NCBI RefSeq assembly: GCF_021134715.1
Contig: NC_060024.1
Span: 5,394,001-5,458,000 of the forward strand
Source: Daphnia pulex
Lineage: Eukaryota; Arthropoda; Branchiopoda; Diplostraca; Daphniidae
Reading direction: 5' to 3'
DNA: 64,000 nt
Both the position numbers and the translations under genes were made by a program. Of the stretch, positions 1-11,700 are shown piece by piece; the stretch's first letter is position 1; each line of letters begins with the position of its first letter. Below the pieces are notes generated by a model. It saw nothing but the letters and a program-made list of their open reading frames with translations. It made no database searches and was not told the DNA's origin.

Positions 1-844
1 TTGATGAAACGTGGATGTTAGACTACTCCATAAAAAATAGCGGGAATAGCAATTTGGCACCAGTGGTGCCATATCTATAACTCACTAACCATAAAATCCT
101 TAACGACTAATCAAGTACGGCGAAAAAAATTTTTTATCCCTAGTATATTTTGAATCACCCTAGACAAACCCTATACCCTAGATTTCAGAATTTCCCCCCT
201 AGATTGAAAAAAAAGGACCAAAATCCCCCTAAAAAGGGAAATATCCCTAGAAGTGGAAGCACTGTAGCAGACAGTCAGTCACAGAACAGGGAGCTAGATA
301 TAGTACATAAATCTGCGTAAAACCAATCTGACCATTCTGACGCAAAAAAACTAGTTGTGGCTTTCATCCGCTTGGTTCGCTGGTAATGTCGTACCCAGTC
401 GTACCGCGTTTGAGCTCCATTTTGAGGACGAATTTGAACCTTGATTATTGCACACGTCAATAGTTCATTACGACATCCGTGTTAAATAGTCCGGCCATCT
501 TCAGGTCATCTTCATCGGTAATTTATTACTATAGGAATCCAACGTTTCTATCTGATAGTAGTCCTACCACACTTATTGGGTTTTCATATTCTTCCTCGAT
601 TTTGTTTTGAGTCGAATATTTTTCTGTCCGCCCTAATACAAAATCAAAGGGAATCTTGCTCAGGAGGCCCTTTTTTAAGAACTAAGTGGATCTGATTTTT
701 TCAAGTTTGCCGAACTTTCGTTCGTTTTTCGAAATTGTCGGGGGCCGATATCCTGGCCATATCTCAACCTTACGATTGTGATGGCATCAAGTTAATTTTA
801 ATATAATTGAACGCCATCAGCATATAGCGGTGAAGATGAATCTG

Positions 845-851
845 TATAAAA
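845..851 (+). promoter_or_regulatory. TATA box of the small gene at 930
   Basis: A consensus TATAAAA lies about 85 bases before an ATG at 930, with a plausible start of transcription near 875. The same arrangement (TATAAAA, short leader, ATG, very short first exon) is seen at 3604 for the next gene, which is why I take this one seriously. Confidence 0.5.
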
Positions 852-929
852 GACAAGGGCAAACCTTCCATCGGCAGCATATCAATCACTTGAGCTACTC
901 AGCAAGTTCTATAAGAATCAGCAGCAGTC

Positions 930-1334
930 ATGAATGGTAAAACCCAAATAATTCTTTTCATTTACTGTTTATGCATTCTTTGTGATGATAACTATTTCTT
1001 TAATTTAATTTTGTTTCTGCTTTTTGTCTCTCTGCCCAGCAAAATCCGATCAGATCGCGCGCACTAGCGTGTTGATGGTGGCCTTTGCCGAAGCCGTTGA
1101 AGAAACTGGACAAATCCGGGACAAATCGCTGTCGATTTGGACGGCCCACAGGTATATGTCGCCCTCCTTATCTCTCCCCCAAACAGCCAAAAGAGAAGAC
1201 CTACATAGGGGAAGTGTTCGAGATATGTATCCTGTTCGTCTTTTCCTCTATACATTCTTATACACGGCCGGAGTTTTATTCTCTGGCTCTCGCAGTGCTT
1301 TTGTAGCGATTTTTCCTTATTTTCTATTAGATGA
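930..1334 (+). CDS. tentative small spliced gene, unknown product (about 40 aa)
   Basis: I do not recognise this gene. Read from the sequence: ATG at 930 in a 7-base first coding exon (930-936), a GTAAAA donor, a pyrimidine-rich acceptor ending at 1039, a second exon 1040-1151 ending at a GTATATG donor, and a third exon after the acceptor at 1330 that meets a stop at once (1332-1334). The product would be about 40 residues with a hydrophobic stretch (VLMVAFAEAV) but no clear signal peptide. If the second donor is not used, the frame runs on to 1386. An AATAAA at 1424-1429 fits the 3' end. A TATA box at 845 supports transcription. It may instead be a non-coding or decayed relative of the secreted-protein gene at 3706. 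Confidence 0.3.
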
Positions 1335-1423
1335 AAACCATCAGAGGAGAAATTATAGAATGAAAACTCGAGAAATTGATGTATAATGGGACAACGCCAG
1401 CCTTAAGCGTCGTTATCATCATT

Positions 1424-1429
1424 AATAAA
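1424..1429 (+). terminator. polyadenylation signal AATAAA
   Basis: A canonical AATAAA sits about 90 bases after the predicted stop of the small gene that starts at 930. Confidence 0.35.
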
Positions 1430-1644
1430 CCTCTCAGCGCATCTCCTCTTCCGAGTTAGTTAAAGGTTTTATTAATATCGTTCAAAAAGAAAAAAAAAAG
1501 GGTTTTGTCGTTTAGGGTTCGTCATCTCTCATACCGGTCTATTACAGCAGTAGCCAACATTCGAGTACTGCGGCGTACAAGATTGTCCCACGTCTTACAA
1601 TGATAATCGATCATGCCCCAACGAATTTCAATAAATTACCCATC

Positions 1645-1705
1645 ATCAGCTCAGTGGTATAGGCTTGAATTGACACACCGGCGTCCAAAGTTCAAACCCC
1701 ATTCA
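1645..1705 (+). other. tRNA-like fragment (probable SINE head)
   Basis: AGCTCAGTGGTATA at about 1648-1661 matches a tRNA A box and GTTCAAACCC at about 1690-1699 matches a B box, at near-tRNA spacing. I could not pair an acceptor stem or a convincing anticodon arm, so this is more likely a tRNA-derived SINE or pseudo-tRNA than a working tRNA. Confidence 0.35.
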
Positions 1706-3600
1706 CACCATTCAGTTTGCTAAATGTTTCTTATTTTCTTATTTTGATAAGGATGAGGATAAGGAAGGTATAATAATAAAAATAAGAAGCGAAAGCAAAT
1801 ACAGATATGAATTTATTCTCAACAAAACCTCAACGTCATCCTGGCAGGTCATATTCTTTTTTATCATATTCTTTTTTATTATTATTTAACAGCCCTTCCT
1901 TGTTACCGCGGTTACCGCAGCGAAGGTAGCTGATTTCCTACTGTCAATTTTATTTTTAATTTTTCCTTTCGATTTTTAAAGATGGCTTATGGCTAATAGA
2001 TTCGCTAATAATATTCGCTAATGCCGCGAATTGCCATGGCGGGGGACACAGAGGAGGACCGACCCAGAATAGAAAAAGAGGAAATACAAATTGAGTGTGG
2101 CATCCAAATGCTCGTTTGGGTTCAATAAAACGATTTCGACACTATATACGTATGGTGTTGGTGATACGAATCTGGTTGTTTGAGTATTTTTATTTCACCA
2201 ACAGGTTTAAAGAAATTTGATTTGCATTAAAAAAATGTCGCTTATGTAGTCGTAGAAAGACATGCAGAAAACAGAAAAACTCGTCTAAAATTAAAGAGAA
2301 ATATACAGGCATAATAATTCTGAAATTTCTGAAGCCTTATAAGTTGTTGTAGTTCAAGTGGCCGAATGCGCAGTTTTCGTATATGTATATCATATGTATA
2401 TCATCATACGCAATAAAACAAGTTCCTATAATTAAAATGAGAACAATGCTTTAAATTGAAATTCTGGTTTCTTCTTAGGGTCAGGGAATTTCCAGAAATT
2501 CTAGAAATCGCTGAATTAGAAAGGTTGTGCAATGAAATCACCAGCACTGGATTTTCCCATAAAATTACAAAAAGGGTGGACATTAAAGATGCAAAATCCT
2601 TGATGTCTTGTTTGATAGTGAATTGTTGAATATTAAGTTAAATTGCAAAATTAAAAGAAGAAAAAATAACTCTGTTATTGACGACAACAATTTTCCAACT
2701 TGGAAGCCCCATATGTTCAGCTGAGGCCAGCATACAGCTGAGGCCAGCGATGTTGTAGATTATGAATTAGACTGAATTAGCGTTAAACATTTCATTAATG
2801 ATTTCTGCATGCTGTTCCGTTTGTCCGTGATTCATTTAAGTTAAATTATAGCGTGATTGTCGAAACTAGAGAGAGAGCCCCCGACGTTGAGCTCCGCCCT
2901 CGGATATACTTTGTGGAAGCCGTTTCGTGCTGCGAAATAACGAATAAGCTGCAACTTAAGGCGGATCGAATTCGACTGAATTGATATCATTTTCACCATA
3001 ATTTTTGTTGCCCTTATTTTTTTTAGCCTGACCAGTCAGTATTTCTAGTTCGTGGGTTTTTCCGTGTTGCCAACCGTATGGAAACGATCTCATGGGCTTC
3101 CCAGATCGCAATAAACTGAAAAAGAGTTTTTGAAAGACTATAATTAGACATGTTCAAATCAAAAAAATGAACTTGTAAGTTTTTTAAAGCGTTAAAATCA
3201 ATGAGTTCATATGCGTGTCCCCGCCCGAGTATGACATACAGCGATGCGAAAATATGACTGCTGGAAAAAGTGGGGAAAACCCTGGAAAACCTGGTGAAAG
3301 CGCTGTTGTTTAAAAGCCTTCTATAGGCTACTAGCTCAGCTAGAGGCCTCATAGTCAACGATTTCATTTTCCAGAAAGAGTCGGGCTCCACACGCGCAAA
3401 AAAATTTGCATATTCACCGATCAATCCGGATTGAGGGGGATGCACCTCTTCTTCTTTTGCCTTTCTTATTTTCTCTCCATCAGCCATCACCTTGTTTCCT
3501 TCGACTTTCTAAATGACTTTTTTGCAGCTCTTGCTAAATTTTTGCACTTGCTGCAGGGATGGAGCATAATATTTGGCATTCACGGAGGGCGTGGCTAATT
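1706..3600. other. intergenic, AT-rich, no recognised gene
   Basis: No exon chain, repeat or RNA gene is recognised here. A minus-strand open frame at 3023-3490 (155 codons) has no recognisable domain, no TATA-like element near its start and ordinary AT-rich composition. I do not call it a gene. Confidence 0.4.
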
Positions 3601-3603
3601 TGG

Positions 3604-3610
3604 TATAAAA
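3604..3610 (+). promoter_or_regulatory. TATA box of the His/Gly-rich secreted protein gene
   Basis: TATAAAA lies 96 bases before the ATG at 3706. The leader between them is rich in CATCA/CAACA and free of ATG, as expected for a strongly expressed small secreted-protein gene. Confidence 0.65.
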
Positions 3611-3705
3611 GACGCGGAACAACAGACCCAACACCATCAGTCTCATCATCGCAACATTCACAGCAACATAAGATCATCAGCATAACAGCTGAAAACCGAG
3701 CCATC

Positions 3706-4374
3706 ATGAAAGTCGTGGTAAGCTTTTGATTATGACTTTTGAAAGAGAGCATCAGCAGCCAATTAACATTTGAACGGTTCTAATTATTATGTGATGGCTT
3801 CAGAACTCATATATAGTTTGAAATTTTGGTTATTGAATATTGTTGTTTTCTCTCTTTGAATCAACAGATTATATTAGCGTGCTGGACAGCGCTGGCCGCC
3901 GCCCAAATCTTAAGGCCAATTGTCGCCGATTTAGATGTGGCCGCAGATCATCATGAGAGCCACGGCGGAGGCCATGGAGGTCACCATGGCGGAAGCAGTC
4001 ACCACGGCGGAGGTAGTAACCACGGCGGAGGCGGACATTACGGAGGCGGGGAATATGGACGCAAACGCCGCTCTATTGAAGAAATCCAAGCAGCAATCGC
4101 CGTTGCGGAATCCGTCGTCGATGCCTCTGCTGATTTAGACGTGGCCGCAGATCATCATGGGACAAACGGCGGAGGCCATGGAGGTCATCATGGCGGAAGC
4201 AGTCACCACAGCGGAGGCGGTCACCATGGCGGAGGTGGTCATAAAGGAGGCGGTCACCACGGCGGAAGCAGTCACCACGGCGGAGGTGGTCATAACGGAG
4301 GCGGACATTACGGTGGCGGTGATTGGGGACGCAAGCGCCGCTCTATTGAAGAAATCCAACGTATACGATCCTAA
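3706..4374 (+). CDS. secreted histidine/glycine-rich repeat protein
   Basis: This is a two-exon gene. Exon 1 (3706-3717) encodes only MKVV and ends at a GTAAGC donor. Exon 2 starts at 3868 after a pyrimidine-rich CAG acceptor, giving about 172 aa. The joined N-terminus is a textbook signal peptide (MKVVIILACWTALAAAQ). The mature protein is a tandem duplication: each half begins ADLDVAADHH, continues as HGG/HHGG repeats, and ends in a basic R-K-R-R-S-I-E-E-I-Q block. R-K-R-R is a furin-type cleavage site, so each half could be released as a peptide. His-Gly-Gly repeats are typical of metal-binding, cuticle or antimicrobial secreted proteins of arthropods, but no family is certain. The second half is cut short after the basic block compared with the first, which continues with an alanine/valine-rich linker. 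No AATAAA was seen soon after the stop. Confidence 0.75.
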
Positions 4375-5328
4375 TTTTGGGGGAACTTTGCCTTGATCAT
4401 TTTTGGATTCTTAATGTTCGATAACGTTTGTTGTCACATCTTAAAACCCATAACATCTACCCAAATTCTGTTGTTGGTATACAGGGATATACCTATTCCT
4501 ATAAGACCTTTATGATCGGTTTATGACGTGTTGCATTCCTATGATATGCGCTTCTTATTGACTCAATACAATTTGGCGAAACTCTCAAAAACTTTTGCCT
4601 TTTTCAATCTCGAACTTGTGGTGGTTAATTAATTTTTCATAGCTACTGATAGCTATATGAGTTTAACGGAGTTTAACTGCTATAAATCTATTAAAGTTGA
4701 GTTTGTGCTAGGCCTACCTAATATAGGCCCACTGACAAGGGACAAGGAAAGGGCTTATATAGTGGCGTCTATGAGTGAGTCACCATTCGTCTTTCATGTA
4801 TTTTTCTTAAACTCAATTAAAAATAACCGAAACTAAGTTAATAGTTGTACCAGTGAATACGCAGCGATTACACCAAGATTGAATGCAAGCTGTCGTACAG
4901 AACTGAATGATTTCCACAGAAAGCCATAGGCTGAACGCCGTTGCCAACAATTTCGATATATTAGAACGGAGCTGGGACTGTGTTACTATAATTTTTATTA
5001 TCTCTTATATCAGATTGGAACCCAGTATGAATTCGGCCATTCTACAGCATCGTCAACACGCTAACATCTTAGCTACTGCGATGTTTACTTTATGAGGATA
5101 AGAGGATCCAATTCATATTACGCCCACAATAATTTCTAGCGCTGTCAATAAAGTTCTCCCTTGTTTATTTGTCAAATAAAAGGTGGGAAGAATAAAACTA
5201 CATTTCCCGCTAAGTGCTTGCCACTATATTTACTCCAAAAATTTCAGACGTTTTGTCGTGTCTTGTTAATTTACTGTAAGCTCATCAGAATCAAATTCAA
5301 TGGGTTTTATATAGAAGCCCCGATAGAA

Positions 5329-5446
5329 GCTAGCATCACGGTCTAACAGGAGAGGTAGACTAACGGCCTATCCCTCTGATCAGCCGGAATAATCAAGGGA
5401 CGTTGTCTACGACGTTTGTCTACCTCTCCTGTTAGACCGTGCTAGC
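5329..5446. repeat. 118-bp inverted repeat (hairpin, MITE-like)
   Basis: The left arm (5329-5360, starting GCTAGCATCACGGTCTAAC) is repeated inverted at 5418-5446 (ending GTTAGACCGTGCTAGC), with about 57 bases between. The core GTCTAACAGGAGAGGTAGAC is a perfect match between arms. It is compatible with a small foldback or MITE. No target duplication was identified. Confidence 0.7.
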
Positions 5447-6504
5447 ATGTTGCGGAAGGAAGCGACATATATTTTTGCCAGATCATTAGGAATTTCCGAT
5501 TCGAATCCACAACAGCCTGCAGTCGGTCGAAAAAAGACTTGCACAACAGGAAATGCAGATGCAAAAATAGACGTACAAGTGACATTAACTTCTTTGCAAT
5601 CTAGCATCAGCCACCGATTCGTCTGGCGCCATTGTGATTGCCGCTCACTTGAGAAAAAATATCCGCCGATGGAATCACATCTTCAAACCATTCCTCTCCA
5701 GCTATTGGGACGATCTTCTATTTATTGGCGTATAAGTAAACTTCCTCTGTTATTCAAATAATTTTTTTCAATTTCAGCAATTGATGTCAGGAACTTAAAT
5801 TAATATATACCGCACCTGTCGTTAGGTCAATCGTATCGTTGACAGTGAAGAAAGAAAATGGAATTTGGTCATATTATTAGGTGGTCTTTGGACTTTGAGG
5901 TATATCGTGCTGGAGATTATCGACGATGAACACTCCGCTAACTGACACAGCAGTATCGGTGATCAGACTCTGCGGATTTTGAATTAAGAATCAAAGTGAT
6001 TCTAAAACCTGTGTGATAAATATAATTTACCTTTTCAATAGGTTGAGAGAGTGATTAGAAATGTGACTGCCCAACACATAGTGTTTCAAGAAACCTAACC
6101 CACCAGTTTTGCTATAAACAAGGTGTAGATGAGATTGGTTAGGCCTACCCGAAAAAAAACTATTTCAAATTTGGTTCCCAACACTATAAGCCGTTCACGG
6201 AATCGCCGCCAAAGACCGCCACCGAATATCACCCTGTATAGCGCCAAAAGGTTAACAAACTTGGCAACACTGTTAAAAAAGGTCTCGTTTATGGGTAAAT
6301 ACATATTACCGAAAATTGTTACTATGTATCGAAAATCGGTAGGTTCTCCGTTTCGGTAGTTATAACCTTCGATTTTCAATAGCACGTCTCGACCAAAAAT
6401 GTACATTCTCAATTTTTGTTTCCTACTTTTTCCCTTCCTTTTGTCTAGTTAAAAAAACAGCCTAAAATGTATCAAAAAGGTACTGTTTTCTGAAACATAT
6501 ACAA

Positions 6505-6565
6505 ATGGCACAGCGGTTCAACATCCGACTGTGATGCTGGAGACCCGAGTTCTATTCCTACCGAT
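6505..6565 (+). other. tRNA-like fragment (pseudo-tRNA or SINE head)
   Basis: TGGCACAGCGGTT resembles a D-arm/A box, CTGTGAT resembles an anticodon loop with GTG, and GAGTTCTATTCC resembles a decayed B box, in the right order and spacing. The stems do not pair well, so a functional tRNA is unlikely. Confidence 0.35.
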
Positions 6566-7677
6566 GTCTAATCTTTTATATGAGAGTGGACGATTAATAC
6601 TCTCGATTTGCGAGACGGAAAACACGTCTCGGTTATCGTGGATTATAATATACGTTTCTAGTTGCCCGGTTTCCGAGGACTGTATGTCTCGAAAAACGTG
6701 AGGTATTATTAACAGTGAAATTTTTATAAACAAATAAAATTTCATTGCACCATAATTGAGCTGTAACCGCAGGGCAATATAACCATCCCACCATTATTTA
6801 TAGCATGTGTAAAGGCTTTTGTATAGTACCAAGTTATCTACGCCGGATGGACGGAGAATTTCTATCGTGTTGGATTCCATCCAGTCGTCAGCAAAAAAGA
6901 TCCCCGAGTAACTTTCCACAGCACGGTTGGCCGCCTATTGCGATGAAGCATCAGCTTTTGTCAAGGGAAGATGGCGAGGCTGATTGGGCTATCCAGCATA
7001 TATTTCTGTACAAAATTACCAGCGGCTTTATAACCCCTTTGACGTTAACGTTACCGGTTGATGAGGCCACAGTGACTCCAATATCAGCTAATAATTCACC
7101 TGGTCCTCCCTTCAAAGAAAATTAGTTGCTAGGGAAATAAGAGAAAACATCGAAAGTCAAAGCTTAAAGCCTTTTATAACATTTCTGCCCAAACGCCAAC
7201 ATCATTGTCATCTTTCAAATTCCCGCCGAAAACGAGAAGAAATACAATGAAAAGTATGACCCAAGGCATGAATTTACTTCACTGAAACATCTACGAGCAC
7301 CGAATTTAAACTAATGATTACCGATATTCAAGTATTATATGGTGCTGACTATACATCTCACTATACTGACGCTGGTTTTATATAAAAAAATAAAAAATTC
7401 AGTTTCTGTGCGGTTTCGATTCCTGCGAGGCGGATTTTATTGCGCCGGATGGGACTAACGCGAGTCTTTTAGAGGGAATGGATTTGATGAATCAACGAAC
7501 TTGCAAAACACTATATCACCAAAAATACGGGTGCATTAAAGAAGATGTAGTGACAAATGTTCAGTTATAAAGATATTACATATGTATTAGTGCCAGCAGA
7601 GTATTTAGCTATTTTACTTTGAGCAAAATTGAATTCTATGTCGTATAAATTAGAATAAATGTATTTGAAATCGTCCG

Positions 7678-9556
7678 TTAGCCGATTGAACTTGATGGCC
7701 ACTGAACACCAGGGGTCCCTGGCGTTCCGGGAATTCCTGGTACTCCGGCTATTAGAATAATGAAAACATAAACTCGTCGTCAATTTTATTAACCAAACAC
7801 TAAAGCATATAGTTTGAAAATATTTATTTTACCTGGCCCGCTAACGCCAGCGGCACCTGATAATCCAGCTACTCCGCTAGGCCCGGCTGCTCCTACCGAT
7901 CCATCTTGACCATCTTGGCCATACGTTCCGGGCCTTCCATCTTGGCCGTCTTTTCCAGGAGGACCTATAAGAGTTTAAAGGATAATCATGGTGAATTAAT
8001 TATGTAAGCGAGCAGTTTACCCTTAATTAAACAAAAATTAAAAATAATAAACCCATTTTATGTACCAGGTGGACCCGGAGCTCCGTCTTGACCATCTTTC
8101 CCGTCAACTCCATCCTTCCCATTTTGTCCGGCAGTTCCTGGTTGACCTTTCAAGAAACCAAATATCTGTGTCATTTAATAAATATAGTTTCGGAGTATTA
8201 TAATATACCTGGTGCGCCGGGTGGTCCAGCTGATCCATCTCTTCCGTCTTTTGCATTCTGTCCTGGTGTACCGGAAGGCCCTTTGAAATGCAGTTAATTA
8301 ATACAATTTTTCCTAATCAGGCATTTTTCATTTCTATTTTGACAATTAAATTTCAAATTTGTTAACAAACTCGCCGTAACAGCAGCGCCAGGAGTCCCAT
8401 CCTTCCCGTGCGTTCCATCGGAACCATCCTTTCCGTCGCTCCCTATTTGGAAATTACATTTAACGCATTTTGGTTAAGTGAAATAAAAATTTAACAGTTT
8501 AAACTTGTCGGACCTTGTGGGCCTTGCGACCCTTGAACTCCTTGAGCACCAGGTATTCCGGGAGGGCCTTGAGGGCCCGGTGAGCCATTCATTCCATTTT
8601 GCCCAGGGGGACCTATATAAATAACCAAATGAAGAAAATTCTCAAGCGAAATAAATATTTAAAAAACCTATGAAACAATTCACACCCATTAAACCTTGAG
8701 GTCCGGGCGGACCAATTGCTCCGGGAATTCCGTCTCTACCATCCTTCCCATTGACACCGTCTTTTCCTACACACCAAAGAATCGTACGAATCAAAAATAA
8801 TAAAAAGAATTATGATTAAAAATCAGTAGCGACATATAATAGTACCAGCTGGTCCAGGAGGTCCGACGAGTTCATACAACCACGGAGGTGGCAGTTTGTC
8901 TTTACCTTTTTTCCCTGAAAAGAAATCGTAAGGATTGGCTGTTCGGGAACGCAAGTCTAGACGAAAAATCACGCCAGTCTTTGCACTTGAGTTAACACAT
9001 ACTAGTTAATGTAATATTTTTTTAAAAATGATCTTACTTTGTTCTAGTATCTGTTGTTCCTGATTTCGGTTATTTCCACTTCTTTGGTGATTGATTTTCG
9101 TCACCTTCGGAATGGCAACGAGTCCCATCCTGGCCAGAGATGTTAATCTACGCTCGACATGACCAGCTAACTCGTATCTTCTGTACACATCCCTTAATCT
9201 GTCACTCGATTGGTAATTAATCCAGCGGCGGAAAGACGAATAATCTTGGACAAACGGCCAAGGTGGAAGTAGAGATGGCGGATAAGACGCTAACAGGAAT
9301 TCATCGAAATTAATCTGAAGCAACCGCTGTTGCAAATCTCGTTTCGACGCTGGTTTCAGGATAACTGCAACCGGCTTGTACCAATTGAATTCGTCGTCGG
9401 TCATATCGAACTGTGGTCGACGCATTGTCGTTTGCATTTGAGACTGCGTCATCCACACCATGGCGAAAAAGGCCAACACCTGTAAGAAAAAGTGAAAGAT
9501 TAACTTTTGTGTTAAACATTGAGGTTTCATTATAAAAATATTACCGATGTTTTCAT
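7678..9556 (-). CDS. collagen-like secreted protein, ten exons
   Basis: Splice sites read on the minus strand give ten coding exons: 9545-9556, 9038-9479, 8846-8914, 8686-8766, 8505-8612, 8371-8442, 8209-8280, 8066-8146, 7833-7964 and 7678-7748. Together they encode about 379 aa. Exon 1 encodes MKTS and exon 2 starts VLAFFAMVWMTQSQ, forming a signal peptide. Exon 2 then gives about 130 residues of a non-collagen domain with many Trp, Tyr and Arg and no family I can name. Exons 3-10 are Gly-X-Y repeats (GPPGPA, GKDGVNGKDGRDG, GPPGPQG and similar) with interruptions. From exon 3 on, exon sizes are multiples of 9 or close to it and all introns are phase 1, the classic collagen arrangement. GKDG/GRDG-rich triplets suggest a charged, short-chain extracellular or cuticle-associated collagen. 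The gene ends VQWPSSSIG. Confidence 0.85.
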
Positions 9557-9629
9557 GACGATTTACGTTTTATTCCACTAAACAGGCACTAAATACACCA
9601 CTGAAAAATGCATACGTCCTGTTGACTGT

Positions 9630-9662
9630 GTGTGACTGACCATTAGAAAGGAATCAGTTATA
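9630..9662 (-). promoter_or_regulatory. TATA box and initiator of the collagen-like gene
   Basis: On the minus strand a TATAA (9658-9662) is followed about 28 bases later by TCAGTC, the arthropod initiator consensus. The ATG at 9556 lies about 75 bases downstream. The spacing between the two elements is right for a focused core promoter. Confidence 0.55.
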
Positions 9663-9664
9663 CT

Positions 9665-10260
9665 GTGTTATTCGGGAAACAAATGCAGGGATAGGATGGC
9701 GGATGTATAAGGAATGCGTGTGACAGGATCTTTAGAGGCGCAGAGACGTTTGCCTTCCAGTTAAACATTCCAAATAAGAAATAAGAATAGAAAATAGGAA
9801 CACGTTCGTTTAGAAAAATAAACAAACTCAATCACCCTGACAGTTAACACATCACTCGTTTGACTTGACAAGTTGTCTGTTTGACCTTGATGGCCCTTTG
9901 AACGTCATCCCATATCAGATGCCGAGGAGCTTCCACTGCAATTTAACCAGTGGCAAGTAAATGTCAAATTAGAAAAGAGAAGCTTCTGTATACGATCGGA
10001 GATGGAAGAGAATAATAATAAAAAAAATTCTGAGAAACGTGACAAAGCTCCCAAATGGACATTAGGCCATATTCAGAGCAAGAATTTAAGAATTTAAACG
10101 TAACAGTCTCTTTTTATAGTTAGTTAAACAATTTATTATTATAGCTTTGTCCTTTTTGTCTCTACCGGCGGTACTCGATCTGCACTGAACTGATCGTAAT
10201 ATTAACGACGGATAAAATTATACGTCACGCGTAAAATAGATTTTGTTGCCCATCAAATTT
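9665..10260. other. spacer between the collagen-like gene and SLC66A3
   Basis: No gene is seen. It should contain the upstream region of the collagen-like gene and the 3' UTR of the SLC66A3 gene, both transcribed on the minus strand. Confidence 0.4.
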
Positions 10261-10274
10261 GGTCAAATTTAATG

Positions 10275-11111
10275 TCACTCGATTTTCTGGTCTTTCTTCG
10301 ACGGCCGTCTCAGTTTCAACGCCAAAGTAATCACGGCCAAATTGAGAATCAAACTAACTGAATAGTTGGCCAACAGCGGAGCGTCGAAACCGCGATCCAA
10401 AGTAATGAAAATCCGCACTGAGAAAATAGAAAAACAAAAAAACCTAAATTCTATTCAGACTAAGAGAAATTTAGTATAACGACGCTTACTGACGCACGTG
10501 TAGACGGCGATTGACCAAGTCAAAACACTGACAGACTCCGAGTTTTGAGAGCTGTGCATAGTTCGAATTTGGACCAGTCTACTCGTCGCAGATAACGGCG
10601 TGCAAAGGCTCTATAATTTTCAATCTTTGAATTAATCATCTAATCTCTCGACAAACAAAAAAAATATTTCACCATCAACGTGACTAGCAGAGCGCCAGGA
10701 AACATGCCTGTGGACAAGGCGTAGACGACTGCTGAATAAACTCCAAATGCGGCCAACCATTTCGGACCGATTCGTCGACTGTAATGGAGTAAAAGGACCA
10801 ACAGAAGGAGAACCTGCCCGACAAGAATCGGATACTCCAAATAGGACGAAAGTGCGTAACCGCTGAATACATTGTAGCAGAGCCCAATAGTAAACCTATG
10901 ATAATACAAATGGCCGAGTCAAACGTGTACGTGTACGAATAGAATATTAAAATACTTACGAAGTCAATTCAAGTAGAGTGCCGGATAGACTCAATCCAGT
11001 CGTGCTTTTGCTGTTCACCAGACTAATGATCTGTGGCACTTTTAAAACGACACACAAAACAGTTTTTGAAATGTTGGCAAAGCCGAGTGATAATGAATAC
11101 AAATCAGCCAT
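10275..11111 (-). CDS. SLC66A3: SLC66A3 (PQLC3) PQ-loop membrane protein
   Basis: Four exons are read on the minus strand: 10960-11111, 10673-10895, 10490-10610 and 10275-10417, about 212 aa, close to the roughly 200 aa of animal SLC66A3. Exon 1 carries the PQ-loop motif (VLKVPQIISLVNSKSTTGLS) with the expected Lys-Ser-Thr-x-Gly-Leu-Ser after the PQ. Exon 2 carries YLEYPILVGQ, a sequence I associate with SLC66A3, followed by several hydrophobic helices. Exon 3 carries a second PQ-loop-like segment (SATSRLVQI...NSESVSVLTW). Exon 4 encodes the last helix and a basic tail ending RRPSKKDQKIE. Introns are short (64-72 bases) apart from none being long, typical of compact arthropod genes. The family is a seven-helix group including lysosomal amino-acid transporters; the substrate of SLC66A3 is not established. 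The gene starts 590 bases from, and diverges from, the MATH-BTB gene. Confidence 0.85.
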
Positions 11112-11700
11112 GTCTGTCAACTACGTGAAAGGCTGAAAGCTGTTGGCCGACTGGCTTCTAAAATATACTTTGAGACTTCGTTTGGTTGCTTAATCAAGGT
11201 CGATCAAGGTCATGTCAAGTAAAGCATATTAGTTCGTCCGATATTCCAAGGATATCAAACCACTTATCGCGGGATTTCTAGTGACACACCTACTCCATTT
11301 AACATATCCAAGAGTGCAGACAAAATAGTTTTGACCGGTTTTGACACGTTACATTGTTGGACTTTGACTGACTTTGACTACCAAAGAGAAGTTGTCAAAT
11401 TTTTAGATTGTTTAATGGCATCATCTCAATTCTAAATTGTTTATTTCACTTTGAATGCCTTTGCAGAATTGCCCGAGGCAAATGTCTGAAAAACGTTTGT
11501 ATAAGTTCTAACAAGTTCCTTCAGCTATTTCGCGCAATATTCCCATGTGAGTTCTACCCCCCCATTTTCTACCCCCTCCTTCTCCTATCAATCTATCATG
11601 CTCACAGTGCAAGAGGGGCGAGGGCACAGTCAGTATTTGTCTTTCTCTTTGAAAGGAAGGCTTTTTCGAATCAATTTAAGTTTTCCACATTTAAAAAGAA

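Larger units (their letters stand above)
4375..7660. other. intergenic, no supported gene
   Basis: Several short open frames occur (for example 5447-5761, 6805-7125) but none has a recognisable domain, splice structure or codon pattern. The stretch contains the hairpin at 5329-5446 and a tRNA-like fragment at about 6505-6565, annotated separately. The rest looks like decayed repeat and AT-rich spacer. Confidence 0.4.

Noticed and set aside
3023..3490. 155-codon minus-strand frame as a gene
   Set aside because: No domain, promoter or splice signals; composition like the surrounding spacer.
3935..4396. Alternative frames with AEAVTTAEA-type repeats
   Set aside because: Out-of-frame readings of the His/Gly repeats of the secreted protein at 3706-4374, which has a signal peptide and proper splice sites.
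6095..6412. Overlapping frames on both strands at 6.1-6.4 kb
   Set aside because: Neither has a recognisable domain; both are probably chance in a decayed repeat.
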